A program made the position numbers and the translations under genes. From Cellulomonas sp. (GTDB lineage Bacteria; Actinomycetota; Actinomycetes; Actinomycetales; Cellulomonadaceae), in assembly GCF_015234515.1 (NCBI RefSeq), contig NZ_JADGMY010000017.1:144826-208825 (forward strand): a stretch of DNA of 64,000 nucleotides. Reading direction: 5' to 3'. Of the stretch, positions 1 through 9,123 are shown piece by piece (position 1 is the first letter of the stretch; every line of letters begins with the position of its first letter). Under the pieces are notes generated by a model that worked only from the letters and a program-made list of their open reading frames with translations, had not been told where the DNA came from and made no database searches.

Positions 1-545
1 GCGTTGCCCCGGTGCCCGGGGTGGGCATCCACCCAGCTGTCGAGGTCGTCCGCGCCGAGGATCCCGCGGGTCCCGACCCAGGCGAGCAGGCGGGCGGCAT
101 CGGCACGGTCCAGCGACCCGAGGCAGTCGACCGCCGTGCGGGCGCGTCCGGTGACGTGCACCCCACGCAGGACGACCCGGTCCTCAGGTGCCAGGACGTG
201 CCGGTGCGGGACCAGTCGGCCGCGCCGCGCGCGGGGTCCCGTGACGACCACGTGCACGCGGCCGTCGTCGGGCACCGGCATGCCGTGCAACAGCGCCGCG
301 CTGGTGAGCGCGAGTGTCGCACCGGGCCAGGTCACGGTGGCGGCGTGCGCGTCGAGCCACGGGTCGCGCCGTGCTGAGGCGAGTGCGAGCCCGGCACCAC
401 AGACCCGCCGCCACGCCCCCGACTCTATGCGGTGGCGCACCTGGTCCTCGGTGAGACCCGCCGCGACGGCCTCGGCACGGGTGAAGACGCCGCATCGCCT
501 GGCTGCGGCGGGCGGGGTCCAGGTGCGGTCGACGGTGGGAGCCAC
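1..545 (-). CDS. AbiEi-type antitoxin-like protein, C-terminus cut by window edge
   Basis: The reading frame runs off the left edge, so only about 181 N-terminal residues are visible. From a GTG at 543-545 the protein contains VFTRAEAVAAGLTEDQVRHR, a winged-helix start with an arginine-rich recognition helix. It is followed by ALTSAALLHGMPVPD and by VDCLGSLDRADAARLLAW. This order is what I know from the type IV toxin-antitoxin AbiEi-like (DUF559-associated) proteins that are abundant in actinobacteria. No toxin partner is visible next to it. The start is uncertain: a GTG 51 bases upstream in the same frame is possible, and neither has a well-spaced ribosome binding site. Most such proteins are orphans of unknown role, so the antitoxin function is inference from the fold. 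Confidence 0.6.
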   Translation of the reverse strand, partial: MAPTVDRTWTPPAAARRCGVFTRAEAVAAGLTEDQVRHRIESGAWRRVCGAGLALASARRDPWLDAHAATVTWPGATLALTSAALLHGMPVPDDGRVHVVVTGPRARRGRLVPHRHVLAPEDRVVLRGVHVTGRARTAVDCLGSLDRADAARLLAWVGTRGILGADDLDSWVDAHPGHRGN

Positions 546-657
546 GGACCCGAACCTGCTGCACCCGGAGGCGACCTGACGGACCACGAGGGCGACCTGT
601 GGGCCGGCGCGACCGCTCCCTTGCCTGTGGACGGTTCACCGCCCATGGGTGAGAGCG

Positions 658-1779
658 TCAGAGGAGGATGCCTGTCGACGGCTCCGGGGTCGTCGAGATC
701 TCGGCGTAGGCGGCTGCCAGGAGGGTCGGGTCCGGGCCCTCGAGGCGGGACGGGCGCGCCAGGCCGTCGAGGACGACGAAGCGCAGCAGGTCCCCCCGCG
801 TCTTCTTGTCGCGGCGCATGGCCGTCAGGAGCTGCTCCCACCGGTCCCCGCGGTACGTCGTCGGGAGCCCCAGGGACGTCAGGACGCTGCGGTGGCGCTC
901 GACGACGTCGTCGTCGAGCCGCCCGGCGAGCCGCGCCAGCTCGGCGACGTAGACCATGCCGACGGACACGGCCGCGCCGTGGCGCCACCGGTAGCGCTCG
1001 ACCTGCTCGACCGCGTGCGCGAACGTGTGCCCGTAGTTGAGGATCTCGCGCAGCCCCGCCTCGCGCAGGTCCTCACCGACGACGCGGGCCTTGGTCCGCA
1101 CGGCCCGCTCGACGAGCTCGGCGAGCACGGGTGAGGACGCGGCTGCCACCGGGTCCTGCAGCAGGGCGGTGTTCTCCTCGACGAGCTCGAGGATCCGCGG
1201 GTCGTCGATGAACCCGCACTTGACGATCTCCGCGAGCCCCGCGACGAAGTCGAAGGGCGCCATGGACTCCACCGACGCGAGGTCGCACAGCACCCCGGCC
1301 GGGGGGTGGAACGCCCCGACGAGGTTCTTGCCCTCGGCCGTGTTGATGCCGGTCTTGCCGCCGACCGCGGCGTCGACCATGCCGAGGACGGTGGTGGGGA
1401 CCTGGACGACCCGCACGCCGCGCAGCCACGTCGCCGCGACGAAGCCCGCGAGGTCGGTCGTCGCTCCCCCGCCGAGCCCGACGACCGCGTCGGACCGCGT
1501 GAAGTCCGCCTGGCCGAGCACGCCCCAGCAGAAGGCCGCGACCTGGGCCGTCTTCTGCTCCTCGGCGTCCGGGACCTGGGCGAGGTAAACGTCGTAGCCG
1601 TGCGCGACGAGGTCCTCGCGGACGGTCTCGGCCGACGTGGCGAGCGCCGCCGGGTGGACGACGAGCACGCGGCGCACCGTGTCGCCGAGCACCGCCGGCA
1701 GGTGGCCGAGCAGGTGACGGCCGATGACGACGTCGTACGGCTGCTCCCCCGCGACCGTGACCACGGACTGGCCGCTCAT
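658..1779 (-). CDS. aroB: 3-dehydroquinate synthase
   Basis: 373 residues, the usual length. It converts DAHP to 3-dehydroquinate, the second step of the shikimate pathway, in the cytoplasm with NAD and a divalent metal. Visible family signatures are [18 protein letters not shown] near the NAD site, [20 protein letters not shown] in the substrate pocket and the metal-ligand stretch [11 protein letters not shown]. The ATG at 1777-1779 overlaps the aroK stop (ATGA), so the two are probably translationally coupled. The frame stays open upstream through aroK, but the aroK gene itself fixes the boundary. It is the last gene of an aroC-aroK-aroB run. No convincing terminator hairpin is seen in the 112 bases that follow. 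Confidence 0.96.
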   Translation of the reverse strand: MSGQSVVTVAGEQPYDVVIGRHLLGHLPAVLGDTVRRVLVVHPAALATSAETVREDLVAHGYDVYLAQVPDAEEQKTAQVAAFCWGVLGQADFTRSDAVVGLGGGATTDLAGFVAATWLRGVRVVQVPTTVLGMVDAAVGGKTGINTAEGKNLVGAFHPPAGVLCDLASVESMAPFDFVAGLAEIVKCGFIDDPRILELVEENTALLQDPVAAASSPVLAELVERAVRTKARVVGEDLREAGLREILNYGHTFAHAVEQVERYRWRHGAAVSVGMVYVAELARLAGRLDDDVVERHRSVLTSLGLPTTYRGDRWEQLLTAMRRDKKTRGDLLRFVVLDGLARPSRLEGPDPTLLAAAYAEISTTPEPSTGILL

Positions 1780-2339
1780 GCGCCGGTCTCCGAGACGCGC
1801 TGGTCGCGGAGCCTCGACTCGATGATCTCGGCGACCTCCACCGGGCGCAGCCCGTCCGTCGACACGTGCACCGTCGCGACCTCCTCGTAGACCGGACGCC
1901 GGGCGTCCATGAGCGCCTGCCACTGCGCGCGCGGGCTGCCGACCAGCAGCGGGCGCGACTGGTTGAGCCCGACGCGCGGTGCGGCGTGCGCGAGGCTCAC
2001 GTCGAGGAACACGACGACGCCGCCGCCCTCGCGGTAGGCCTGCAGCAGCACCCGCGTGCCCGGGTCCAGCACGGCGCCGCCGCCGAGGGCCAGCACGCCG
2101 TCGTGCTCGTCCAGCGCGGCCGCGACGGCCGCGCGCTCGAGCGCGCGGAAGCGCGGCTCGCCGTCCTCGACGAAGACGTCGGCGACGGACTTGCCCGCGG
2201 TGGTCTCCACGTCGGTGTCGGTGTCGCGCGGCGCGAGCTGCCAGCGCTGGGCGAGCGCGGCGGCGACGGTGGACTTGCCCGCGCCGGGCGGGCCGATCAG
2301 CACGACGCGGGGTCCGGAGGCAGGGGTGGGACGGGGCAC
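1776..2339 (-). CDS. aroK: Shikimate kinase
   Basis: 187 residues. It phosphorylates shikimate with ATP to give shikimate 3-phosphate. The P-loop GPPGAGKST lies at about residues 17-25, the shikimate-binding DTDVE follows at about residue 40, and the glycine triad [12 protein letters not shown]-like segment (seen as [11 protein letters not shown]) is at about residues 82-92. The LID-like region contains RPLLVG. It lies between aroC (104 bases upstream) and aroB (4-base overlap). That 104-base gap holds a perfect 16-base palindrome at 2356-2371 but no other feature I can name. Confidence 0.95.
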   Translation of the reverse strand: MPRPTPASGPRVVLIGPPGAGKSTVAAALAQRWQLAPRDTDTDVETTAGKSVADVFVEDGEPRFRALERAAVAAALDEHDGVLALGGGAVLDPGTRVLLQAYREGGGVVVFLDVSLAHAAPRVGLNQSRPLLVGSPRAQWQALMDARRPVYEEVATVHVSTDGLRPVEVAEIIESRLRDQRVSETGA

Positions 2340-2355
2340 GGCGGCAGCCTAGTCC

Positions 2356-2371
2356 GGCTCCGCGCGGAGCC
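2356..2371 (-). repeat. 16-bp palindrome between aroC and aroK
   Basis: GGCTCCGCGCGGAGCC reads the same on both strands. As RNA it could form a 6-bp stem with a GCGC loop. It lies 17 bases before the aroK start and 72 bases after the aroC stop. It could act as a weak attenuator, a processing site or a protein-binding palindrome; the sequence does not decide between these. Confidence 0.4.
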
Positions 2372-2443
2372 ACGCGCGGTCCACGGGCCGGGCGCTCGAC
2401 GCCGCTCGCTCGACAGCCGACGCTCGACGCCGGACGAGCCGCG

Positions 2444-3661
2444 TCAGGCGAGCAGCTCGGGGACCGCCGCCAGGTACGCCTCGAGGTTGCGGCGCACCTC
2501 GGCCACGCTGTCGCCGCCGGTCTTCTCCAGCAGCGTCTGGGCGACGACGAGCGCGACCATCGCCTCGGCGACGACGGCCGCCGGCGGCACCGCGCACACG
2601 TCCGACCGCTGGTGGTGGGCCGTCACCGGCTCCCCCGTGGCGGTGTCGACGGTGGCCAGCGCGCGGGGCACGGTCGAGATCGGCTTCATCGCGGCGCGGA
2701 CGCGCACGACCTCGCCGTTCGACATGCCGCCCTCGATGCCGCCCGCGCGGTTGGTGCGCCGCACGATGCGCCCCGAGGCGTCCCGCTCGATCTCGTCGTG
2801 CGCCTGCGAGCCGCGGCGGGTCGCGGTGCGGAACCCGTCACCGACCTCGACGCCCTTGATCGCCTGGATGCCCATGAGCGCGGCCGCGAGGCGCGCGTCG
2901 AGGCGCCCGTCGGCCTGCACGTAGGTGCCGATGCCCGACGGCAGCCCGTGCACGAGCACCTCGACGACGCCGCCGAGCGTGTCGCCGTCCTTGTGGCACT
3001 GGTCGATCTCGGCGACCATCGCCGCGCTCGTCGCGGGGTCGAAGCACCGCACCGGGTCGGCGTCGAGCGCCGCGACGTCGTCGGGCGTCGGCGCCGGCGC
3101 CCCGTCCGGCACCGCGACCGGACCGATGGCGACGACGTGCGACACGAGTCGGACACCGGCGACCTGCTCGAGGAACGCCGCCGCGACGGTCCCCAGCGCG
3201 ACGCGCGTGGCGGTCTCGCGTGCGGACGCGCGCTCGAGGACGGGGCGCGCGTCGTCGAAGCCGTACTTGCGCATGCCGATCAGGTCCGCGTGGCCAGGGC
3301 GGGGTCGCGTCAGCGGCCGGTTGCGGGCGATCTCCCGCGCATCACCCGTGCCGGCGTCGACCGTCAACGCCTCGGGCGGCACCGGGTCGGCCGACATCAC
3401 GTCGGCCCACTTGGGCCACTCGGAGTTGGCGACCTCGATCGCGACCGGACCGCCCTGCGTCAGACCGTGCCGCACGCCGCCCAGCAGACGCACCGCGTCC
3501 TGCTCGAACTTCATGCGGGCACCGCGCCCGTACCCGAGACGACGCCGCGCGAGCGCGGCCTGGACGTCGGAGGTCTGCACCTGCACACCGGCGGGCAGAC
3601 CGTCGAGGATGCCGACGAGCGCGGGACCGTGCGACTCACCGGACGTCAACCATCGGAGCAT
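2444..3661 (-). CDS. aroC: Chorismate synthase
   Basis: 405 residues, typical for the FMN-dependent enzyme that makes chorismate from 5-enolpyruvylshikimate 3-phosphate. The signature [15 protein letters not shown] is at residues 7-21. The FMN/EPSP loop residues [17 protein letters not shown] are at about residues 39-55, and [17 protein letters not shown] is near residue 320. It opens the aroC-aroK-aroB run. The pil operon ends 132 bases upstream with a strong hairpin, so aroC probably has its own promoter in the 3662-3737 stretch, although no clear -10 or -35 is visible there. Confidence 0.97.
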   Translation of the reverse strand: MLRWLTSGESHGPALVGILDGLPAGVQVQTSDVQAALARRRLGYGRGARMKFEQDAVRLLGGVRHGLTQGGPVAIEVANSEWPKWADVMSADPVPPEALTVDAGTGDAREIARNRPLTRPRPGHADLIGMRKYGFDDARPVLERASARETATRVALGTVAAAFLEQVAGVRLVSHVVAIGPVAVPDGAPAPTPDDVAALDADPVRCFDPATSAAMVAEIDQCHKDGDTLGGVVEVLVHGLPSGIGTYVQADGRLDARLAAALMGIQAIKGVEVGDGFRTATRRGSQAHDEIERDASGRIVRRTNRAGGIEGGMSNGEVVRVRAAMKPISTVPRALATVDTATGEPVTAHHQRSDVCAVPPAAVVAEAMVALVVAQTLLEKTGGDSVAEVRRNLEAYLAAVPELLA

Positions 3662-3737
3662 GGGGGCGATCCTTTCACGGCAGGTCGGCAGGTCGTGCGA
3701 CCGGGTCGGGGTGTGGACGGCGCGCGCCGGGCACGAC

Positions 3738-3771
3738 CGCGCCGCGGGGAGTCGACGCTCCCCGCGGCGCG
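3738..3771 (-). terminator. Intrinsic terminator-like hairpin after pilO
   Basis: Two perfect 14-base arms (3738-3751 and 3758-3771) flank the loop TCGACG. It lies 22 bases after the stop codon of the PilO-like gene on the transcribed minus strand. No long T-run follows, which is usual in high-GC actinobacteria. It separates the pil operon from aroC. Confidence 0.75.
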
Positions 3772-3793
3772 GGCGATCGGTGCGAGGCTGCTG

Positions 3794-4558
3794 TCAGCTG
3801 CTGACGGCCCCTCCGGCGTCCGCCGCGGCCCCGTCGGCGGGGGCGGCTGCGGGGTCCGCCGCTGCGGTCCGGGACGGGAGCACGTAGACCGTCCCACGGA
3901 CGGCAGCCCGCAGGTCGCCCGCGACGACCGCCGCCTGACCGTCCGACGCCCCCTGGGCGTCCTGACGAGACAGGTCGAAGCCCGTCACGAGCAGCAACCG
4001 CGAGGACCCGTCCTGCAGCCCGGTGAAGAAGGCGCCGACGGCGTCAGGGTTCCCCGACACCGTGAGGTTCAGGTCGACACCGACGAGGCCTCGCGGGGCC
4101 GTCGGGCCCGCCGGCGCGGCCGGGACCGGCGCCACGCCGTCCACCGCCTCGTCCGCAGCGCCCTCGACCGGCTCCGTGGGCACCGCGGCGGGCGCGACCG
4201 CACCCGCGGGGACCACCTCCACCGGCGCCATGAACGCGACGTCGAGGAGCTGCACCCCGCTCGCGACGGCGAGCGCGTCGAGCTCCCGCAGCAACGGCGA
4301 CGAGTCGAGCGCACGCGGGACGCCCACCCGCAGCGTCTCGAGCTCGGCCTTGTACTCGGGCAGCTTGGCGAAGTCCGCGCGAAGGCCGGCGACCTGCAGC
4401 TCGAGCAGGTCGTTCTGCTGCTCGGTGGTCTCGACCTGCGCACGCACGCTCGCGGCGTCCTCGCGCAGCGGCGAGAGCAGCAGGAACCACGCGGCGAGCA
4501 GGATCAGGACGGCGACGACCGCTGTCCCGCCGATCCAGGTGGAGAGTCGCGTACCCAT
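3794..4558 (-). CDS. pilO: PilO-like type IV pilus inner-membrane protein
   Basis: 254 residues: a short cytoplasmic start, one membrane segment at about residues 8-28 (GGTAVVAVLILLAAWFLLL), a coiled-coil stretch to about residue 80, then a globular outer domain. In type IV pilus machines PilO pairs with PilN through coiled coils and ferredoxin-like domains to form the alignment complex with PilM. The identification rests on size, topology and position directly after pilM and pilN, not on a strict motif. A proline/alanine-rich linker at about residues 115-155 and an alanine-rich tail make it longer than many PilO proteins. The start codon overlaps the pilN stop by one base. It is the last gene of the pil operon. 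Confidence 0.8.
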   Translation of the reverse strand: MGTRLSTWIGGTAVVAVLILLAAWFLLLSPLREDAASVRAQVETTEQQNDLLELQVAGLRADFAKLPEYKAELETLRVGVPRALDSSPLLRELDALAVASGVQLLDVAFMAPVEVVPAGAVAPAAVPTEPVEGAADEAVDGVAPVPAAPAGPTAPRGLVGVDLNLTVSGNPDAVGAFFTGLQDGSSRLLLVTGFDLSRQDAQGASDGQAAVVAGDLRAAVRGTVYVLPSRTAAADPAAAPADGAAADAGGAVSS

Positions 4559-5259
4559 CAGTCCTCCTCCGTCGCAGCGAACCGGCCGGACAGGGCGGTC
4601 TCGTCGTACTGCATCGTCATCGTGACGGTGTAGCCGCCGGGGCCGGCCTCCGAGCCGCCCTCCTGCGTCACCGTCTGCACGCGGGCGTCGATCAGGCCAC
4701 CGACCGCGCTCAGCGCGTCCGTCCAGTCGGCGGCGTTCGGGACGGTGGGTGTCGTGGCCGTGAGGATGATCTGGCCCATCGCCTGCGATGCCAGCACGTC
4801 CGCCGGCCCCGTCGCGAGCAGCACCGGGGTGGCGCCGCTGACCTGGAGGCCCGACAGCTCGCCACCTTCGGGCAGAGCGGCGCGGATGGCCTCGATGTAG
4901 GGCTTCCAGAGCACCTCGGTCGACGTCGCGAGCTGCCGTGTCGACCGCACGTCCGTGAGCTCACCGAGGACGACCGGCACCTCGCTGTACTGCGCCTGCT
5001 CGGCGGTCAGACGCGCCGTCTGGTCCTGTGCGGTCACCAGGTCGCTGCGGGCCTGCGCCAGCTCGAACGACGACATCGCGTAGACGAGACCGACGGCGAG
5101 CACGACGAGCGCGAGCGCGAGCAGCGCCCAGCGCTTGACCGCCCGCAGACCGTGCGCGGCCGCGACGTCGGGCGGCAGCAGGTTGACCTGCGGCACCCGC
5201 GTGAACGGCTGGGCGTCCTGGACCGTCGACGGGCTGGCCGGGGCGAGGGCGGCGTTCAT
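4558..5259 (-). CDS. pilN: PilN-like type IV pilus inner-membrane protein
   Basis: 233 residues. The short cytoplasmic N-terminus carries VNLLP at residues 25-29, the motif by which PilN docks onto PilM. A membrane helix follows at about residues 45-65 and then a coiled-coil plus outer domain. It is expected to link the cytoplasmic PilM ring to PilO at the membrane. The ATG overlaps the last four bases of pilM, and its own stop overlaps the pilO start. The VNLLP motif together with the pilM-pilN-pilO order makes the call firm even though the outer domain is poorly conserved. Confidence 0.87.
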   Translation of the reverse strand: MNAALAPASPSTVQDAQPFTRVPQVNLLPPDVAAAHGLRAVKRWALLALALVVLAVGLVYAMSSFELAQARSDLVTAQDQTARLTAEQAQYSEVPVVLGELTDVRSTRQLATSTEVLWKPYIEAIRAALPEGGELSGLQVSGATPVLLATGPADVLASQAMGQIILTATTPTVPNAADWTDALSAVGGLIDARVQTVTQEGGSEAGPGGYTVTMTMQYDETALSGRFAATEED

Positions 5260-6314
5260 GCGGCGACTCCGTACGCGAGACCGATCGGCAGCGCGGCCAC
5301 CGAGGCGCCGCCGCTGGTGAGGGGGAGGCTGCCCTTGCGCACCCGCACGCCGGCGAGCACGTCGGCCACCTGGACGGGGAGGCGCACGAGCGTCGCGAGG
5401 TACTGCCCGAAGCCGGGCAGGTCCGCGCCGCCCCCGGTGAGCAGCACGGCTTCCACCGGCGCCTGGCGGTTGCTGTTCGAGTAGAAGCCGATGGTGCCGC
5501 GGACGGCCTCCAGGAGCTTCTGAGCCGACTCGTTGACGGCCTGCGCCGCGACGGTCGCGTCACCGCTGCCGTTGTAGCCGATCCCCAGCGCCCGCTTGGC
5601 GTCCTCGGCCTCAAGACGGCCGATCCCCGCCGCCGCCGACACCGCGTCGGTGACCGCCTGGCCGCCGGCCGGCAGGGTGCGCGCCAGGCGCGGGATCCCG
5701 CCCTGCGACACGACCACGTGCGTCAGGTTGGCACCCACGTCGACCACCGCCACGGTGCGGTGCGCGAGCTCGCCGCGGCACACCGAGCGCAGCAGCGCGA
5801 AGGCGTTGAGGTCGACCATCGTGGGACGCAGTCCTGCGCCGACGACCGCGAGGACGTTCGTGTTGACCGTGTCGCGCTGCGCGGCGACGAGCATGCCCTT
5901 GAGCGTGCGTCCGGAACGGCCCTCGAACTCCGAGATCGGCAGGAAGTCGAGCAGCGCGTCGTCCGTGGACATCGGCAGGACGCCCTGCACGTGGAACGGC
6001 AGCGCCTGCTTGATCTGGTTGTCCGGGAGCCACGGCAGGTCGAACTCACGCACGAGCACCCGCTGGTTGCCGACGCCGATGACGACGTCCTTCGTCCCGA
6101 ACTTCGCCTTGGCCCACAGCTGGCGCAGCGTCGTCGAGACGACCTCGGCCTGCGTCACCTCACCGTCGCGCACCGCGCCTGCCGGCAGCGGCGCCTCGGC
6201 GTACCGCACCAGCGTCGACGGCCTGGCCATGTCCGTGCCCTTGCCGAACTCCATCTCGGCGGCTCGGACCATCGTCGATCCGATGTCCAGCCCGATCACC
6301 CGCGAGGCGGCCAC
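5256..6314 (-). CDS. pilM: PilM, actin-like type IV pilus assembly protein
   Basis: 352 residues, normal for PilM. It begins with the actin-fold phosphate-1 motif GLDIGSTMVRAAE (residues 8-20) and has further ATPase-fold signatures at about residues 188-200 (VAVVDVGANLTHVVV) and 290-300 (VLLTGGGADLPGF). PilM is a cytoplasmic ATP-binding protein that gathers on PilN and links the pilus motor to the membrane complex. It begins at a GTG with the prepilin peptidase 70 bases upstream. Its stop overlaps pilN. Confidence 0.94.
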   Translation of the reverse strand: MAASRVIGLDIGSTMVRAAEMEFGKGTDMARPSTLVRYAEAPLPAGAVRDGEVTQAEVVSTTLRQLWAKAKFGTKDVVIGVGNQRVLVREFDLPWLPDNQIKQALPFHVQGVLPMSTDDALLDFLPISEFEGRSGRTLKGMLVAAQRDTVNTNVLAVVGAGLRPTMVDLNAFALLRSVCRGELAHRTVAVVDVGANLTHVVVSQGGIPRLARTLPAGGQAVTDAVSAAAGIGRLEAEDAKRALGIGYNGSGDATVAAQAVNESAQKLLEAVRGTIGFYSNSNRQAPVEAVLLTGGGADLPGFGQYLATLVRLPVQVADVLAGVRVRKGSLPLTSGGASVAALPIGLAYGVAA

Positions 6315-6384
6315 GTCACAGTCCTTCCGTCGGCGATGCGCACGACTGGACTATCGGCCGGACGGGGGTCCGACTTGAGCGACG

Positions 6385-7179
6385 TCAGAGCGCCAGCGCG
6401 ACGTACCAGTCCGCCACCGGCTGCCCGACGGCGACGCCGACTGCCGCGCCGACCAGCATCCACGGCCCGAACGGCACCTTCGTCTTGCGTCCGGCGCGTC
6501 CCACGAGCATCAGCACGATGCCGAACACCCCACCCAGGAGGAAGGCCGCGAACGCCCCGACGGCGAGCGCACCCCACCCGACCCAGCCGAGGTACATCCC
6601 CAGGACGCCGGCGAGCTTGAGGTCGCCGAGGCCCATGCCCCGCGGGTGGGCCAGCACGAGCGCCAGGTAGAGCACGAACAGCGCGGCGCCGCCCGCGGCG
6701 GCCCGCAGCAGGGCGGCGCCGTCGTAGCCGACGCCCACGTCCCAGGACGCGAGTGCGAGCAGGACGGCCGCGACGGGGTACGACGGCAGGACGATGGCGT
6801 CGGGCAGGCGGTGCACGTCGATGTCGATGGCCGCCAGCGCGACCGAGATCGCCGCGAGGTACAGGAAGGCGGGCAGTGCGAGGTTCCAGCCGATGACCAG
6901 CGCCGTGGCGACGAACAGGAGCCCGGTCACGAGCTCGACGACGAGGTACCGGGCGCTGATCGGCGCCCCGCACCGCCGGCAACGGCCGCGCAGCACGAGC
7001 CACGAGACGACGGGGACGTTGTCGTACCAGGCGATGCGGGCCTCGCACCGCGGGCACGCGCTCGGCGGCGCGACGACCGACTCGCCGCGCGGGACGCGCC
7101 AGACGACGACGTTGAGGAAGGACCCGACGACGAGACCCAGGAGACCGACGAGCGCAAGACCCGCGACGTGCAGCGTCAT
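6385..7179 (-). CDS. pilD: Prepilin peptidase / N-methyltransferase (A24 family)
   Basis: 264 residues with about seven membrane helices. It cleaves the leader of type IV prepilins and methylates the new N-terminus. The N-terminal methylase domain has two CxxC pairs (CPRC and CRRC), as in bifunctional enzymes. The two catalytic aspartates of the A24 family are visible in AIDIDVHRLPD and GLGDLKLAG. It lies 3 bases after the PilX-like gene and before pilM, inside the pil operon, where its substrates are the four pilins encoded just upstream. M. tuberculosis keeps a stand-alone homologue next to aroE, which suggests an ancestral link of this gene with the locus. Confidence 0.94.
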   Translation of the reverse strand: MTLHVAGLALVGLLGLVVGSFLNVVVWRVPRGESVVAPPSACPRCEARIAWYDNVPVVSWLVLRGRCRRCGAPISARYLVVELVTGLLFVATALVIGWNLALPAFLYLAAISVALAAIDIDVHRLPDAIVLPSYPVAAVLLALASWDVGVGYDGAALLRAAAGGAALFVLYLALVLAHPRGMGLGDLKLAGVLGMYLGWVGWGALAVGAFAAFLLGGVFGIVLMLVGRAGRKTKVPFGPWMLVGAAVGVAVGQPVADWYVALAL

Positions 7180-7182
7180 GCG

Positions 7183-9123
7183 CTATCCGTTCTTGACGTT
7201 CTGCGGGGTGGGCACCTCACCGGTGTAGGTGAGGTCCCACTGGGAGTTCGCCCATCGCGGGAAGTACGGCGGGGTCGCGAACTTCAGCCGCCCATCGTAC
7301 TTGTAGAGCTTGGTGTACCCGTTCTGGACGGTCGTCCAGCCGGACGTGCTCTCCTGGCCGACCGCGCCGCGCCAGCGCTGGGCGATCGACCCGTAGACGA
7401 ACAGGGTGCCCTGGTCGCCGCCGACGGTGTACTTCTGCACCAGGAACGAGTGCTGCAGCGTCTGGATCGAGCCGGCGATCTGCACGCCGTGGGCGGGCTC
7501 GTGGGCACCTGTCGTCGGATCGGCGTAGCGCTTGGGCCACTCGCCGGGGTGCTCGGACTCACCGCTGTACGACCACCCCCAGGGACCGCAGGACGAGTAG
7601 CCGCAGCTCCGGGAGGACGTCACCGTCTGCATCCGGGGATGGAAGACCTCGACCGCGTTGGTCGCCACGAGGCCGAGGAGGTCCGGCGAGCCGGCGTCGC
7701 GTCCTCCGGCGAGAACGAGGTCACCGGTGACGATGACGGACTCCTCCGAGGCCAGGGTGACCCGGCCCTTGACGATCCCCTCCGCGTAGAGGTTGCCGCG
7801 CGCGCAGAGCTTCGTGGCCTCGGTCATGTTGGTGTCACGCGTGAACGTGGCGCCGGAGTTGATGGCCTGTCCCGTGTACTCACCCAGCGGCAGCTCGCTG
7901 CCGAGCGGCCCGCCGATCTCCCCCGCGCGGCACTCGCGCATGAGGGCCGAGGACGCGGCGGTGTAGATCACCATCTCGTCCGGGACCTCCAGGTCGGCGC
8001 CTGCGGGGCTGTCGAGCTGCGCCAGGGTGCCGCACGACGGCATCGTGCCGTCCGGGCCCGCCACCGCGACCGGAGGGGTGGCGTTGTTGTTCACGGTCTT
8101 GTTCCACACCGTCATGCGGCCGTTGCTACGGAAGATGACGCGCGTCGAACCGAAGTAGTGGCAGCCCGGGTGTCCCGCGAACTCGGCGGACGTGTCGAGC
8201 AGGTACTCCGGTGTGCCGTACCGGGGTGTCTTGCCGTTGAAGTTGGCGACGCTGTCCGGCCGCAGGCAGTTGTCCTCCCACTGCGTGTTGTTGTTGCCGG
8301 GGTTCTTGCACCGCTCGTCGGCCGTCGTGACGGTGTCGATGAACGACGGCTTGACCGTGCTGCCGGCGCGGTAGTCGCTGTAGATCGTGTCGTTGGTGCG
8401 GACCTCGCCGTACAGGACGTCCCCACCGGCGAAGCGGATCTCCGTGCAGCCGTAGTACTCGCGCGTCCGGTTGGAGGCGTCCTTCTTCCACCAGTAGAGG
8501 GCTCGCTCGTAGCCGTTGATGCCGCAGGCGTTGCGCTTCGCGGTGCTCCACCCGCTGGTGGTCGACGGGGGGTAGAGGTTCACGTTCGCGGGGTCCCCCG
8601 ACTCGAAGTCGGTGTAGTACACGTAGTCGGTCGAGCCGCCCTTGCCGACCGAGGTCTGCACCGTCCGGTACACGCCGTTGACCCGGCCGGTGACCGTCAG
8701 GGTGATCGCGCCCTCGGTGGTCTTGCGGGAGGCGTCGACGGAGTAGTGGAACCAGGCGGCGTCGGGGTCGGTCTGCCCGGGCTCGACCGGCAGCCACCCG
8801 ACGGGCGTCGTGCTGGTCCAGCCGCACGGGTTGGTCGCCGTGGTCGGGCCACGCCACGCGAGGTTGGTGCAGTCGTAGACCGACCCGTACCCGTCCTCGC
8901 GGTTGAGCCGCGAGATGAAGTCCTCCACACCGGCCTGCGCTGCGGCGACCGCTGCCTGGTAGTCCTGCGTGTGGCGGGCGAGCTTGGTGCTCGTGATCGT
9001 GGAGGCCAGCGCGGCGAGCGCGAGCATCGTCAGCACCATCATCGAGCTGATGACCAGGACGAGGGCGGCGCCCTCCTCCCTGTCGGTCGTCGGCAGCCGG
9101 CGGCGTGCGCCGAGTCGTCGCAT
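7183..9123 (-). CDS. PilX-like large pilus assembly protein
   Basis: 646 residues, far longer than ordinary PilX-type minor pilins (usually under 250). It has a basic start, then EEGAALVLVISSMMVLTMLALAALA at about residues 17-41, a pilin-like hydrophobic helix without a classical leader-cleavage glycine and the +5 glutamate in normal register. The rest is a large extracellular region rich in Asn, Thr, Tyr and Trp with many cysteines. Segments such as GGDVLYGEVRTNDTIYSDY resemble surface beta-helix proteins. Its ATG overlaps the stop of the PilW-like gene. I infer a tip or adhesin-like minor pilin component. Its lower GC at some codons (AAC, AAG, TAC) follows from amino-acid content and is not clear evidence of transfer. 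Confidence 0.78.
   Translation of the reverse strand: MRRLGARRRLPTTDREEGAALVLVISSMMVLTMLALAALASTITSTKLARHTQDYQAAVAAAQAGVEDFISRLNREDGYGSVYDCTNLAWRGPTTATNPCGWTSTTPVGWLPVEPGQTDPDAAWFHYSVDASRKTTEGAITLTVTGRVNGVYRTVQTSVGKGGSTDYVYYTDFESGDPANVNLYPPSTTSGWSTAKRNACGINGYERALYWWKKDASNRTREYYGCTEIRFAGGDVLYGEVRTNDTIYSDYRAGSTVKPSFIDTVTTADERCKNPGNNNTQWEDNCLRPDSVANFNGKTPRYGTPEYLLDTSAEFAGHPGCHYFGSTRVIFRSNGRMTVWNKTVNNNATPPVAVAGPDGTMPSCGTLAQLDSPAGADLEVPDEMVIYTAASSALMRECRAGEIGGPLGSELPLGEYTGQAINSGATFTRDTNMTEATKLCARGNLYAEGIVKGRVTLASEESVIVTGDLVLAGGRDAGSPDLLGLVATNAVEVFHPRMQTVTSSRSCGYSSCGPWGWSYSGESEHPGEWPKRYADPTTGAHEPAHGVQIAGSIQTLQHSFLVQKYTVGGDQGTLFVYGSIAQRWRGAVGQESTSGWTTVQNGYTKLYKYDGRLKFATPPYFPRWANSQWDLTYTGEVPTPQNVKNG

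Noticed and set aside
2401-2443. Repeats of CGCTCGACGCC type in the aroC-aroK gap
   Set aside because: Imperfect and irregular; probably chance in GC-rich sequence.
1979-4633. Plus-strand open frame of 884 codons opposite aroK, aroC and pilO
   Set aside because: Arg/Ala/Gly-only composition typical of antisense frames in high-GC DNA; the minus-strand genes carry clear family motifs.
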